Below, one piece after another: positions 19,455 to 32,996 of a DNA stretch of 64,000 bases. Under the pieces are notes generated by a model. The model was given only the letters and a program-made list of their open reading frames with translations, searched no databases and was not told where the DNA came from. The translations under genes and the position numbers were made by a program. Positions within the stretch are counted from its first letter, which is position 1. Each line of letters begins with the position of its first letter. The stretch comes from Rhabdophis nuchalis (lineage: Eukaryota > Chordata > Lepidosauria > Squamata > Natricidae): positions 1,797,001 through 1,861,000 of the forward strand of contig CM077653.1 in the NCBI GenBank assembly GCA_039707465.1, in the 5' to 3' direction.

Positions 19455-21974
19455 TATATATATATATATATATCCAGAGCCTGACTTTTGGCTCACCCAG
19501 AGCTTAGCAAAGAGTCCTGGAGAGGGAAGCCGAATCACCCAAGCTAAAAGGAACCACGTCCTCTCCCACCAGAGACCAGGGACTTCAACCTAAGCCAGCT
19601 GCTTCTTTCCCCAAGGGGGTCCAAGGGCCACCGTACCAAAGTCCAAGTTCGTTGCACTAATGGCCATTTAAGGAAGATCTCGGCTCTAACTACTACATGG
19701 ATTTGGGAAAGTCAAACTTGGAAAGCTCTTTCTGAAATGAATGGGAATCAACAATGCTGGGGGCTAGCAAGCCTGAATCTCTGGCTGAATGGTTTCTCAC
19801 TCCTCCCCCCGCCACCCCCAGGCAGAAATCAGGATGGACCCCCACCGGATCGGCCACCAGAGCTCAAATGGCCCTTGGGGGAGGATTGGGAGCTGTGTCT
19901 TTGTCCAGCCCAAGACGCGCCCCCTCAGTCTATACATTCTTTTAAGACAGATTTACAGTTCTTACATCCCAGCCTTCGGGCATATTTATATACATACATT
20001 TGGACTTCACTCCAAGAAACCTCCAGGGAATGACGCTGTCCAGGGCCATGAAAGCACCCTCAAGCTTCAACTTGGCCAACAGCGTTCATGACATTTGCAT
20101 TTACAGTACAGTTATTCTCCCGAAACCAGGCCACGGTTCACTGGCTCCTGAAATTCAACACAATATAGAATTCATCAAATATATTAAGTTAGGAAGGAAC
20201 CGTTTTCAACAGCAGGAGGGGCTGCTCCCCGCTGCCCCCCAATCCTGGACGGGAGTGGCCTACCAATGTTCCCAATCTCTCTATTTTTCAGCCGAGAGTG
20301 GGCAGGGGGTCTCAGGGATGACCCCCACCGCTCCTCTGGGGGCAACGCATCCCAGATGCTCTCTTGAGGAAAAACCATGGAAGGTGTTGAGAAGGACCCA
20401 TCTGAACCTCCCCCCAGGCTGACTTAACCTTTGGGGATCCTAGGGAGGGAGGGGAAGGCTTAGCACCACATGGGTATATTCTCCCTTCAACTCAAGAACT
20501 TTGCAAAATCTTCTTTGGGGGTGAGGGCGACATTCCTGTCTTCCCAAGCTTCCTTCAACGGGGTGCTTAGAGTTTCTCAAGGAACTAGCTTGGACCAAGA
20601 CAACCAGCTGGCCCTCGATTAGTTCACCTCTACTATCCAAAGAAGGATCAAGGAAAAGGGAGGGCTACTTGATCTTCTTACTTTAGTAAGAATTAAAAAT
20701 TAAAAGAAATAATAATTAAAAGAAGGATAAAAGGGAAACATCTACCTGTAAACATTCATATTTTAAAATGTCTCCCTCTGCGAAGCAAACATGCTGGCCC
20801 ACCTATTATCTATATAGCATTTTAGTTTCTCTGTCAATCTCTCTCTTTCTCTCCTCTCTCTCACTCTTTCTTTCTTTCTCTCTCTCTCTAAAAAGGCAGC
20901 TATTTTACATAGACTTTAAAACACAACAGTTTTTTTAAAAAAAACATTTCGTTGACTGTAAACACTGGAAGAAAAAAATGTTGGCAAAACAAATGAATGA
21001 AATAAAAAAAACCTTTCCTACCCCCCGCCTCCCCCACCAAACCCCCACAAAAAACAGAAAAGAACAAACAAACGGAGAATACTGTGGTTCGAAACTCAAT
21101 CCTCCCAAAGCTGCCCAGCCCATTCTTCCCCGAGGCAAGGATAGGAATCGAAAGGGAAGGTTGGAAGGGCTCAGCCGGCTGCCAGCATCCTCCAGGAAAC
21201 CCACGGAAATGAACCGAGGGGCTCATGGCCAAGGGTCCTGCCCCAGAGATGGACAGCGGCTGTGGGCCCCCTCGGGGTTCAAGACGCGAGAATAGGAGTC
21301 CGTGAAGGGCAGGGGGGAACACCACAAACGCACCTTTGGGAACAGAAGGAATCGGAAATCGACCAGGAGAAAAAGAGCGGAGGAAACGGCAACCTACTGA
21401 CGAGACTGTACAGGTTATTTCTCAACTTAGCTGGAATATATAAAAATAAAAGATTTGTGGCCGGCGTTACCGTTCTGCTCAGCCACGCCTTGCTCACTCG
21501 GTTTCTGACTCTCTCTAAATTTGCAGCCGTTAGTTTGGGTTCATTGAGGTGGGCGTTTTGCAGGGATTGTTCTACCGAGACTGCAGAGGTCTGTCCTTGA
21601 AGATGCGTTAGGAGAAGGGGGCGAGGGGGGGTGAGGGAGGAGGGGAATTTCCTTTCCTCTTAAAAGCAAGTGCACATGAAGTAAGATCCTTTCTACAAAC
21701 CTACCCAAACGAGAAACAAAACAGGAAGGGGGAAAAAAAAACCAAGCCCTAATAAAAACAATCCCGCCCTCCCGCATAATAACCAAACACATTTTCCCCA
21801 TCGTATGCATTTTTTTTTTTGTCTGTTTTCATTTAAAAAAGGCAAAGACACCAGAGGAATGAGATGTGTATTTTTTTGTGTTTTAAATGCTCAGGTGAAG
21901 CTGTTCTGTCAATTTTTTTTTGTTTTGTTTTGTTTAAATTTCCGTCTGCTCTGCTTTTGGCCCCCGGGCGCCCA

Positions 21975-22098
21975 TCATGCTTTGCTTTCAGTTTCATTTG
22001 TTTGTGTGGCTTCGTTGGGGACTGTCTTCACTTCTGCGGGGGCTGCGTTGTTGGCGTCCATGGTGGGAGCGGCCGGCTTTTCTTCTACGGCGTTTTTC
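21975..22098 (-). CDS. NCAM1: NCAM1 exon 19 (common C-terminus)
   Basis: Acceptor GTTTCCCACCCAG; 40 codons plus TAA-class stop at 21977-21975. It encodes [20 protein letters not shown], then [20 protein letters not shown]. The second half matches mammalian [22 protein letters not shown]. The first half is clearly different from the mammalian GPVEAKPECQETETKP. Confidence 0.96.
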
Positions 22099-22360
22099 CT
22101 GGGTGGGAAACCAGAGACACACGGCGGGTTAAGAGGGATGTTGGTGACGTTGGTTTCAAGAAAAAAGGGCAGGGGAGGGGGGAACCAGGGGCAGGGACCC
22201 CCAATTTGGAGGCCAAGGAAGGAGCTCAATGTGCTGGATGACGCTTCGGTCATCCATAGTGACCCTTTTCGGAAGACTGATCTGGAGGTCACCAGAAAAA
22301 ACTGTTTAAGGATTGGCTTGGCGAGAAATTCCCTTCTTTCTTTCTTTCTTTCTTTCTTTT

Positions 22361-22407
<47 letters not shown>

Positions 22408-25400
22408 CTCTCTCTCTCTCTGTTTCTTTCTTTCCCTCCCTTCTTTTCTTTCTTTCTTTCCCTTCTTTCCTTCCTTGCTTCCGTCCTTCCTTCCTTTTGC
22501 CTTTTTGGCTGGTTTAGGTACATCCCACAAATGCAAGCCACTTAATGGACTTGGGGTGGGGGATCCCAACAGGGAACATAAGAAATTGGTGGGAAACCAC
22601 ATTGGCCAAGCTTGTTTGTGAGAAGCTCTGGAGGCCAGGCCATCCAGCCATGATGCCAACGGAAGGCCTGTGCTCATCTGAGCCCAGGACCGTTGTCTCT
22701 CCTGCTTCTCCTACCTTGGGTTCAGGGCGGGAGGAGGGCAAGTTTTAGAAAGCTCAGGAGATGCCACCAGGAACATAAATTCCTGTTTTGTTTCCTATTT
22801 GTAGGGAGGACGACCAGGGGTTTCGGAAGTGGGTTTTTGTTCAACAGCACAAACGCGTGATGGGGATAATTACCATAATTATCTCATCACTGAGGCATCT
22901 TTTTCTACAAAAGCTCCATCACCAGAAACACAGTTGGGGAGGACAGATGGTCCTGTGGGATCTGTGCAAAATCCTGTTTTTCCAAACTCCACATATTCTT
23001 CAGGATTCTTAAGGCTCTTCCAGTTTTCGGCCCTCTTAGCATGCCTGTCTCTTCTGCTCCCCTCCCTCCTCTTCTCCTTTCCTTTCCTCTCCTTTCTTCC
23101 TTTCCTCTCTTCTGTTTTTTGCCCCTTCCTCAACCTCCCATCTAAATGTGTGATGGTCTAGGCAAACCTCCCCGTCTCCCTTTCGGACCCCTGATGCTTC
23201 TCTGAAGCCAGGAGGCCAAGGTGGGCATGAGGATGTCTACTCAGCACCTGGCATGACTTTGTGCCCAGAATGGAACTCTTAACCATGCAAGGATGGTCCT
23301 CCAGGCAGCCTTGGGTGACCCAACCACCCTCCCTAAATAGGCAGTAACACACGCACCCTGGTGTGGGATCTTGGCTTCCCTTTCAGGTGGAAAGCCTCTG
23401 AACGAGATGGGGAAAAGTCAATTTCACCGGTCCACATAGAGCAGGGGTCTCCAACCTTGGCAACTTTAAGCCTTAGCGGACTTCAACTCCCAGAATTGTG
23501 GGAATTGAAGTCCACCTGTCAGGCCTGCAGACATCTTTTCTTTTGGATCTTTGGCCTGCTACACTTTCTATCATTCTACTGTGGGAAAATGGGAGGGGGG
23601 ATTGTACAGAGTTAGATGATAGGTAGCCATAACAAAATTCTTTCTAGAAAGCCAAGGTCACCTTTTGTCTTTGCACCTCTCCACCTGACCAGAACTGGAT
23701 GGGCAGAAGCTGCCAGTGTGGCAGGGGAAGATTGGACCATGGCATGGGCTGGTGGGTGTTGGGGACAAGATCTTGAACTTTCAGCTGGGTGGGGAAAACC
23801 GGGAAGCTTTCAGATTCGGGTTTCCCCAGATGTGCCAACATGGCTCTCTTCATCAATGGGAACTTTCCCTTGGAACTTTCCCTTGGAGTCTGATTTATTT
23901 TTGGATGCCGCCAGGCTTAAAGTTGCCAAGGTTGGAGACCCCTGGCCTAGAGGGCGGGGACGATCCCCCCACTTCATTTGTGATGGTGAAGGAGCCACGG
24001 CGCAGGTTAGCTCACTTAGAGAAAAAGCCAGGTTAACACAGAGAAAAGGGGGCAAAGCAGTGGGCCGGCGACCCCCCCTCCCCGGCACAGGAAAGAGAAG
24101 GGGCGCATTGCAAAGGGGCACAAGCGGGAGGCCTACTCTGTCTTGGCAGGCGCTGGCGATGCCGAGGTCTCCAGGGTGGCTGCAGGGGCTGCGGCTGGGG
24201 CTTCGGCAGTGGGGGCCGCTGTGCCCAGTGCGGCAAAAACATCCTTGGCAAGGTCAAGATCGGGTGTCTGGAAGGTCCCCTCGTCCATTTTAAAGTCCTC
24301 ATTCTGAGGAGGGTTTCTGGTGCCCGCTGGGGCCGCCTCGCCTTTTGGGGCCCCTGCGGTCTTCGGTGCCTCCGTCGGGCTCTTGGTTGCGCTGTTCCGC
24401 CCGGCTTCCTTCTCTGGGCTCCTGGCATTGGAGGTCGCCTCCTGCTTGGCCTCGGACGAAGCCGGAAGGCTGGATGGATTTGAGGGCGGGGAGGCAACAG
24501 CGGGGCCCTTGGGAGCCTCGGGGCCCTTGGCAGTGGAGCTGGGGCTCAACACCGCCCCCTGATGGTTGAGGACGTTGGAGGATAAATTGCCGGCAGCCTG
24601 AGGGGACGTGGGGGTGTCGCTGAGGTCGACCAGGGGGGCGACTTTGGGGGCAGAGGCCGGTGGGGGTGAAGGGGCCGCGGCCGTTTTGGAAGGTGTGCCC
24701 TGGCTGGGGGCCCCAGCGGTGGAGTTTGGCATGGGAGTGTCTGGCAGTGTGATGCTGGAGGTTAGCGTGGTGGTCTCACTGGTGGGGCTATTTTGGGCAG
24801 TGGCAAAGGTCTCGGTGATGGTGTCAGAGTTTGTGGTGACTGTGGTCACGGACGGCATCATGTCCTCTGTGGCTGCCACGGTGTCGGCAGGGTGCCTGTG
24901 AGGAGGGTGGGAAGGAAGAGGGGAGAAAGAGGGGAGAGAGAGGGAGAGAGAGAGAGGGAGAGAGAGGGAGAGAGAGAGAGGCAGTGACAGCCGTCAACAT
25001 TGCAAGCGGTTGGAGGAGTCAATGCAACAGCCGGAGTGGCATGCGGTTATTTAGGCACAAATAAGGGGCAGGAAGGAGAGAAACAGAGGCAAGAGGGGTC
25101 GAGGCCAAGGACAGACATCCAGCCAGGATGGGGGCCATCGGTGTCGGGTGCAGGGCATGGCGGCCTCACGTGGGCCATGGCTCCCCTGCGCCAACCGATG
25201 TGCGAATGGTGCACATCAATCACTTATCTCACTTGTACCATGACACCACCATGATCATGGTGCCCCAGGGGCACCCACAGGAGGGGTCTCTAAAAATGGG
25301 GTGGGGGGTGGGGATCCTGAGCTTGTAATTAAACAGGGTGAAAGAAAGAACACAACAATATTCTCTGCTGGCGATGCTCATCCTGGGTTGGACATTCCTC

Positions 25401-27783
25401 CTCTCTCGCCCTGCTCAAGCTCTCCAAGGGCTCATTGAGGCAACGGATGAAATTGGGCTCAACGACCCACATAGAGAAGGAAATGCACGTCTGCCTCTCG
25501 AGGCCCATAAGCCACTTCCGTTTCTCCCTTGGGGTCGCCAGACTTCCAGATGCTGGGCCTGTGTCCGCAGCGCTCCCTCCACGCCCTTCTCAACCGCACT
25601 GGCAAGAGGCCCACAGAGGCCGGGGGAATGATGAGCACCCTGCTGTTCTCCTCCAGAAAACGCGGCCCCCTCCCCAACCTACTCTGGCTCAGTGAGCGGG
25701 GTGGTCTCGTTGGGTTCTGTGTGTTTGCCTCCGTCGTGATTCGGAGTCCGTTCCTCTTCCGTCCGCACCTCCACGATGGGCTCTTTTGATTCGTCCTTCC
25801 TGTAACGGGAGGGAAGGATTGGGAGTTTCAGTTTGCGCCCTGAAAGCATCTCTTCCCTTGCAATGAATGGAGAGAAGCAACCTAGAACTAAGGAGGAAAT
25901 TTCCTAAGAGTGAGAACAATTGATCGGCGGAAGCTCTGACATGTAAGCCCTACATTGTTTACCTTCTAAACCAGGGTCCCCAAACTTGGCAACTTTAAGA
26001 CTTGTGGACTTCAACTCCCAGAATTTACCAACCAGTCATGCTATGCTGGGGAATTCTGGGAGTAGATGTCCATAGGTCTTAAAGTGGCCAAGGTTTGAGA
26101 TCCTTGTTCAAAACATGCCTAGGGAGCTCACCTGAGGCTCAGACCCACTTAGGAATACTGTAAATATGATAGTGATGATTAGTTTTGGTAGCTACCAGCT
26201 ACCACCTGATTTACACAGGTGAGGGACTGCATCACTCAGAACAAAACAGAGAGACAGCAAAGGAGGAGGTACCACCTTCTGCTATGGGTAGAGGCCTTCA
26301 AACTTGGCAACTTTAAGACTTGTGGACTTCAACTCCCAGAATTCTCCAGCCAGCTTTGCTGGCTGGAGAATTCTGGGAGTTGAAGTCCACAAGTCTTAAA
26401 GTTGCCAAGTTTGGGGACCCCCTGTGCTATGGGTCAAATGCAGGGAAGAGGAGATGGCTTCCTCCCTCTGGTCAGGAGAGCAGGCTTGCAGTTACTCACG
26501 AGAAGGCAGCTTTGCCCTCTTCCATGTCCTTCCCCTTCGCGCCGGGCCCCGACTTGCCACACAGGTTGACAGCGATGCACATGAAAAGGCCACACTTGTT
26601 CAGGAAGTAGCAGGTGATGTCGACGGCCACCAACAGGAGGACGAAGATGACGATGAGGATGCCCACGATGGCAGCTGTGCCCAGTCCCGACGTCGGCGTT
26701 GTGCTGGCTTTGGACCACAAAAGGAAGTGGAGAAGACCGGATGAGCAAGGAGGCAAGGCCACGTTCTTCTGGGTTCAGGGTCTCCTCTCTCTCCCCCCAC
26801 CAGGGACACCCCTTCTCTTCTCGTCTATGGAGAGTCTCCATCATCACCCAGGTCACAGTTGGCCCAAAGGATGGACTTTCCCCTTGAAAACATTTCGCTT
26901 CTCATTCGAGAAGCATCTTTAGAACTGAAGACAAGTTTCTTGAGAAGCAAAAGGTTTCCAGAGGGGAAGAAACCCCCCCCCCCACCAAAAAAAGGTCCAG
27001 TTTGCTTTTGGAAAGTACTGAAGGAAGTAGGCACCTACCCCTCTCCTAGAAGAATGAAAGATCCTGGGAAATATTGAAAAAAAGGCAGAATATTCTATTT
27101 CCTTGGACAAGAAATGGAGAGACTTTTTTTAGGCAGGAAGCAGGCTCACTCTTAGTAGCCCCCACCTTTGTCAATGGGCCATTAAAGGCCTGAGCCAGTG
27201 TATTCTACACAACAAGGATCTCTTCCCCCCTTCAGGTCCCTTGTGATGGGATTAAGGCATGGTATTATTAGCCCTTGACCCAAACCACCATAGGGCACCT
27301 GGGAAAAAGCCAGGCTCAGCCAAGCTTGGGATGCAAAACACAACCTAGAGAGTTGTCCCTGGGACTCTGACAACCAATCAGAATACAAGATCAAGATCAA
27401 AGGCACAGAGAGGGCATAAAGCCAGGGACTTTCAGCATCTCTGCCTCTCTTTTCTTCTTCACCCAACAGCTGGAAGCATCTGATGCCCCTTTCCTCTTCA
27501 GGATCTCAAGCCGTGTGATTCTATCCACCATGAAACCATCTTTCCAAGCATTTCCTCCATGTTTCCAGTGTCTTTTCCCCCACTTGGAGCCTGAACCCAG
27601 ATGGACATTTCTTCCAACAGTACTTTCGGGACATTTCTTCTCTCTCCAAAAGCAAAGCAAGTGAAGACAATGCAGCTTTTGCTTGGGCATGGATGGGCAC
27701 TTTGGAGGACTAGGAGCTCCCCGAATCTTTCTCAAGAGGTCCCCAGATGAAAAGAACAGCACCCCCCGCCCCAGTGTGTTCCA

Positions 27784-27836
<53 letters not shown>

Positions 27837-30629
27837 ATTTTGGGACATTTTCAGGAGCATTTGCCTTATATCTCCCAAAACTCTTCTTGAGCTTTACTGC
27901 AATCATACCAGGGGTCCCCAAACGTGGCAACTTTAAGACTTGTGGACTTCAACTCCCAGCTTTGCTGGCTGGAGAATTCTGGGAGTTGAAGTCCACAAGT
28001 CTTAAAGTTGCTGAGTTTGAAGACCTCTGAAATATACCTTTTGTGTTTGTTTCTGTTGCAGCATCAGAGGTTTTTACACACACTGTTGTTCAGGCCACAT
28101 CGACATCCTGTGTGTGGAACATTCCACTGGTGTTGCAAATCTTTCCCTAGGTTGGTATAAGACCCACAGAAAAAAAAACATTTTGCTCCTGAAAAGCGAG
28201 TCAGCTGCCGCCTCTGGGGTTCTTTGGTGGGATCGGTTTTTAGCAGAACCCACAAAGACACCGGATACCAAACCAAGGGAGCCAGAGGACTTCTTGCCAA
28301 CTTCACCAGATAGTTCAGAGCCCCATTGAAGGCAGAAAACATCGGGCCTTCTTCTCTCTGCCCGGCTCTGGCTGGTGAAGTCGGTCCTTTGCACCAGAAG
28401 TCCATTAAGCTCTCTGGAGCTGGAGGCACCTACCTGATCAGCTGGATGCCAAGGTCTCCAACTCCATCTGCTCTGGTCAGGAGACGGGAAGAGTTACCAG
28501 ATGCCTTTTCCTCCCTTCTTACAGTCTAAATCCATGATGGCGAACCTAGGGCATGCATGCCCAAAGTGGCATGTGTAGGAGGCACATGTGGCAGTGCCCA
28601 TTCCTCTTCTGGGTTTCCGGCACACATGCGTGTGCAACAATCAGCTGGCTTTCGTGCATGCGGCAGTGCCGGAAACGGGAATGCTTTCCGGCCTGGGCAT
28701 GGGCGTTGGCCAGCTGATTGTCATGCGTGCATGTGCACCAATAACAAGACTAAGTGGCTGGTGTGCATGCATGTACTGGAGACCGGAAGCTCATTTCCTG
28801 GCATGCGCATTCATGCGCATCCACCCCTTTACAACTCCTCTTTCAGGTTGCGGGCCTGACGTGTGAGCGAGGGCTGAAATGCTTCGCCATCCCTGGCCTA
28901 AATTCATGGGTGGCTCATTCAGCTATGAGCCACGCCCTTCTCTTGGTCTATTCGCTCTGAAGAAAGCATTTTGTAAGCACTTTTTGCTTCTTCTCATCTC
29001 ATGGGTTCCCCACGATGGACGTTCAACACGAGCTGCTGTCCATTGCAAAAGGCCACGGAGGTTGTCGGTCCTCCAGGTCATGGTTGTCCCAAAGGTGCTT
29101 TTTTTTTTAATTTCCCAAAAGGCAACTGGGCAGTTTTGAAGAACTGAAACAAGCTTCTTGGGTGAGAAGCAAAACGACTTCAAGGGAAAACAAAGTCCAG
29201 CTGCCTCTTGAAAAAAAGCACCTTTGGGGTCTCCATCGCAAATGTTTCTGGGCGCATTTTTCACCTCAAATCTGAAGATAACAATATAGACTTATATACC
29301 GCTTCACAGGGCTTTAAAGCCCTCTCTAAGCGGTTTTACAGAGTCAGCCTCTTTGTCCCCCCAACAATCTGGGTCCTCATTTTACCTACTCAGAAGGAAG
29401 GAAGGATGATTCAACCTTGAGCAGGTCAGGATCGAACTGCTGGCAATTGGCAGAATTAAGCCTGCAATACTGGATTAAGGAAGGAAGGAAGGAAGGAAGG
29501 AAGGAAGGAAGGAAGGAAGGAAGGAAGGAAGGAAGGAAGGAAGGAAGGGCAATAGCTCTTAGACTTATATACCATTTCACAGTGTTTTTACAGCCCTCTC
29601 TAAGCGCTTTGTCCCCCCCAATAATCTGGGTCCCCCTTTTACCCACCTCGGAAGGATGGGAGGCTGAGTCAACCTTGAGCCTGCTGAGATTTGAATGGCC
29701 AAACTGCAGCAAGCAGTCAGACAAAGTAGCCTGCAGTGCTGCACTCTCACCACTGCGCCCCGCTAGCTCCTAAGATGTTCTTAGAGGCCTTTTGAGGACA
29801 GTGCCAGGCCCTTTTTTCGGCTGCCAACCCTGGCATGGTTTGGGAAAATGAATCCTGCCAGTCGTGTGCTCAACCTTTTGCTCCATCTCTTAGGAACCGA
29901 TAAGATATCATGAAGAAGGAGCCTCCGTTTGCCACGAGACAATGAAATATTTTTGTTTTCATGGCTGAGGAGCGAGATAAAGTCCTTTGATCTTTCCCCT
30001 TCATCCCCCTCCACCCCTTTACTCCAAAGCAAGAAAAAAGCAGCAGCTATTTTTGGCCCGGGGAGAAAACAGTTTTGACACAGCTATGCAATTTTTTTTT
30101 AAAATCACGTGTCTTATACAACCTCTTCCTCCCTCTTTTTAATGCAAATGTGCAAATATCACGAAAGGCTTAAAGGGAATTGCTGTGACTCAGCACAACT
30201 GTCCTATTAATAGCGTTTAGGGCAGGGGTGTCCAAACTTTGGAACTTTAAGACTTGTGGACTTCAACTCCCAGAATCCCCCAGGCTTGGGGAATTCTGGG
30301 AGTTGAAGTCCACAAGCCTTAAAGTTCCCAAGTTTGGACACCCCTGGTTTAGGGAGATTGTCCGGAGTGATCCAGGAGAGGGGGAGGTGGAAGCACGTGG
30401 ATTTTACCCAGGTTGGGAACAGCAGCCCAGGATGATATGCAGTGGCCCTCGACCACAAGTGAGCCCCACATTTATGTTGCTAAGCGGGACGGCTGCTAAG
30501 TGAGTTTTGCTCCATTTGATGTCATTTTCTTGCCATATTCGTTAAGTGGATCTCTGCTTCATTGTTAAGTGAATCTGGCTTCCCCATTGTCTTGTCTTGT
30601 CAGAAATGGAGATCGCATGACTCTAGGAC

Positions 30630-30681
<52 letters not shown>

Positions 30682-30835
30682 TGGGTAGACATGGTTTGGG
30701 TATTAACAGGTCAATGGGCATGAAAGAAGTAAAACAGACAAAGAGTCTATTGCACAGCCTACTTTCTCAGCCTTACACCCTTCAAATCTGTTGGGTGTGA
30801 TAGTCCACTGAAAATCTGATGTGGGAGGAATGCAC

Positions 30836-30870
<35 letters not shown>

Positions 30871-32951
30871 CACACACACCATTCATGGGCAGAACCTAAA
30901 GTGCTCCACGCTTATTTTTAGAGCCTGTTTCTAGATCCTGGAAAATGATCCGAAAGATCAATCTATCTTAAGAAATGAGACAGACCCTTCTCCTAAAGCA
31001 GGGGGGGTTTCCAAACATGGCCACTTTAAGACGGGTGGACTTCAACTCCCAGAATTCCCCAGCCCAGCATGGCTGGCTGGGGAATTCTTAAAGTGGCTAC
31101 GTTTGGAGACCGCCCTGCCCTGAAGGATGCAATCCTAAGGCACATGGAAGCCGACAGACTTTCCTGAGTTCCCGCCGGTTGAAGTAGTGGCCTTTTTCAT
31201 GCAACAGCAGGAGACAGAACCACCCGGAAGTGGCAGCAAAGTGGGCGCAGACCCTGGTCCCCACGTAGGAGGATCTCTTCACGAGCAACTTCATCGGATG
31301 CAAGGAGAATCAACGCAATGTCTTGTTACCCCACGGAACCCTTCGTATGGAAGGGCCATTTTCGTTCAATCTTGCAAGTCTGGTCGCCCCATTTCGGTCT
31401 TGGGGATAGACGTGCGATAGCTGCCTTTCCCAGCAGCATTTGGGACACAATATGGAAGATATGTGCTCCCATCAACTTCATCCAGCAGGGGGGTGGGGGG
31501 GACGATGGCAGCAAAAGCTCAACCAACGTGGTGGGCACCAGGTTGGGGAATGGTGTGAGAACACAATAGTTGGTGGCGTGGGCAAGGAGATAGTTGAAGC
31601 TCTATGGGAGAAGCTTCCTGCTTCTCCCCATGTCCAGGAGACATGGGAGGGGGGTGAGGGGGCTTCCACCATGGACACAAATACAGATAGTCCTTAACTT
31701 ACCACCACAACTGAACCAGAGGTGGTATTCAGCCGGTTCTGATCGGTTCGGGCAAACCGGTACCAGAAGTTTTGAGTAGTTCGGAGAACCAGAAAATACT
31801 ACCTCTGGCTGGCCCCGCCCCCATCTATTCTCTGCCTCCTGAGTCCCAGCTGATTGGCTGGGTCTTCTTTTGTTGCTTTGCACAGGAGAATGGAGCTGGA
31901 AAGCAGTGGGGTGGGGAGGGAATGGGAATTTTGCAGTATCCTTATAGCGAATCACTGCAGTTGTTAAGTGGATCTGGCTTCCCTGTGGACTTTGCTTGTC
32001 AGGAGGTCGCAAAAGGGGATCGCGGGACATATACCCCCCTCCCCTGGGACGCTGCAACCATCGTAAATAGGAATCAGTCGCCAGGCGTCTGACTTTTGAT
32101 CATGTGACCACAGGGATGTCGCAACGGTCATATGTGTGAGAAACGGCCACCGCTCCCTTTTTTCCAGTAACTTTGAACGGTCACTAAATGGAACGCTGTA
32201 AATCAAGGACGACCTGTGCAGTTTATTGCGCAAGGTGACCTTTTGCCTCTCCTCTGACCTTGCAGTTGCCTTCACTGTCTTTCTGATACCTACGGCGGGC
32301 AAAAGGACCAGCGGCGAGAGGGAACGGTGACCAAACCTCCCCATTTCAGAAAAAAACCAACTTTCCCCCAACACCATTTGAAAAGTGTAAGCGATCCTTT
32401 TTATTTTTCACAGCCAGGGGCTAAAAAGGGCTCAGGAAGAGAGAGGGCCGTTGGATTTCAGGGCAGACATGCAGAGAATCTTAAAACATGCCCGGTTGGG
32501 AACCTTCTCCTCCTTCCTCATTGCGAAAGAGAAAAATCCTTCCTTGTATTTCTCCCCCCCTTCCCTGCACCCCCATCCCCGGACAGATGCCATCCTCTCG
32601 TGGGGTGTCCGGCCTCCAGGACGCAACGGAGGGGGGAGGGGGTCTTCGAAAGGCAGTGGCTGCGTCCCTAACACAGCAGGAGCAGAGCTGCTGGGATGAG
32701 GAGCAGGGAGACCCAAGGAGTTGAAGCAGCTGGGCTTCCCAAGGTGGCTGCAAGGACAACCAAGGAGGGTTCCCAGGAGGAGGGAAGGAGGGCCGTTGGG
32801 AAAAGGTTGGGGGTATTTTTTTGGGGGGGGAAGGAAAACGGTGGCGTGGGCGGGAAAAGTGGACGTTTCCATTGGGATCCGAAGTGGTCACATAGGAGAA
32901 CAGAAACACGAAAGGAACAACGGAGGGGCAGAAGGGAAGGGATCAGGAATA

Positions 32952-32996
<45 letters not shown>

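Larger units (their letters stand above)
16731..21974 (-). other. NCAM1: NCAM1 3' UTR of the NCAM-140/180 mRNAs
   Basis: About 5.2 kb without credible exons between the exon 19 stop and the last of three poly(A) signals. Much of it is unique AT-rich sequence, which suits a long brain 3' UTR. It has also taken up a palindromic MITE (17479-17588), a tRNA-derived SINE (19150-19312), GT repeats and a perfect 43-bp hairpin (19358-19454). The extent is inferred; no transcript is available. Confidence 0.6.
26708..32667. other. NCAM1 intron between exons 15 and 16, plus the NCAM-120 3' UTR
   Basis: No further NCAM1 exon seen. Contents: palindromic MITEs, a CTGT/CT microsatellite at 27785-27838, a DNA-transposon-like repeat at 28533-28910 (CATGATGGCGAACCTAGGGC), two minus-strand SINEs around a (GGAA)n, GT and CA repeats, and a nested MITE pair at 31686-32221. 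The stretch 32406-32667 is the likely NCAM-120 3' UTR. Confidence 0.65.

Noticed and set aside
24320..24901. Plus-strand open frames across 24.3-24.9 kb
   Set aside because: They are the antisense of NCAM1 exon 18, whose Pro/Ala/Thr codons leave the other strand open.
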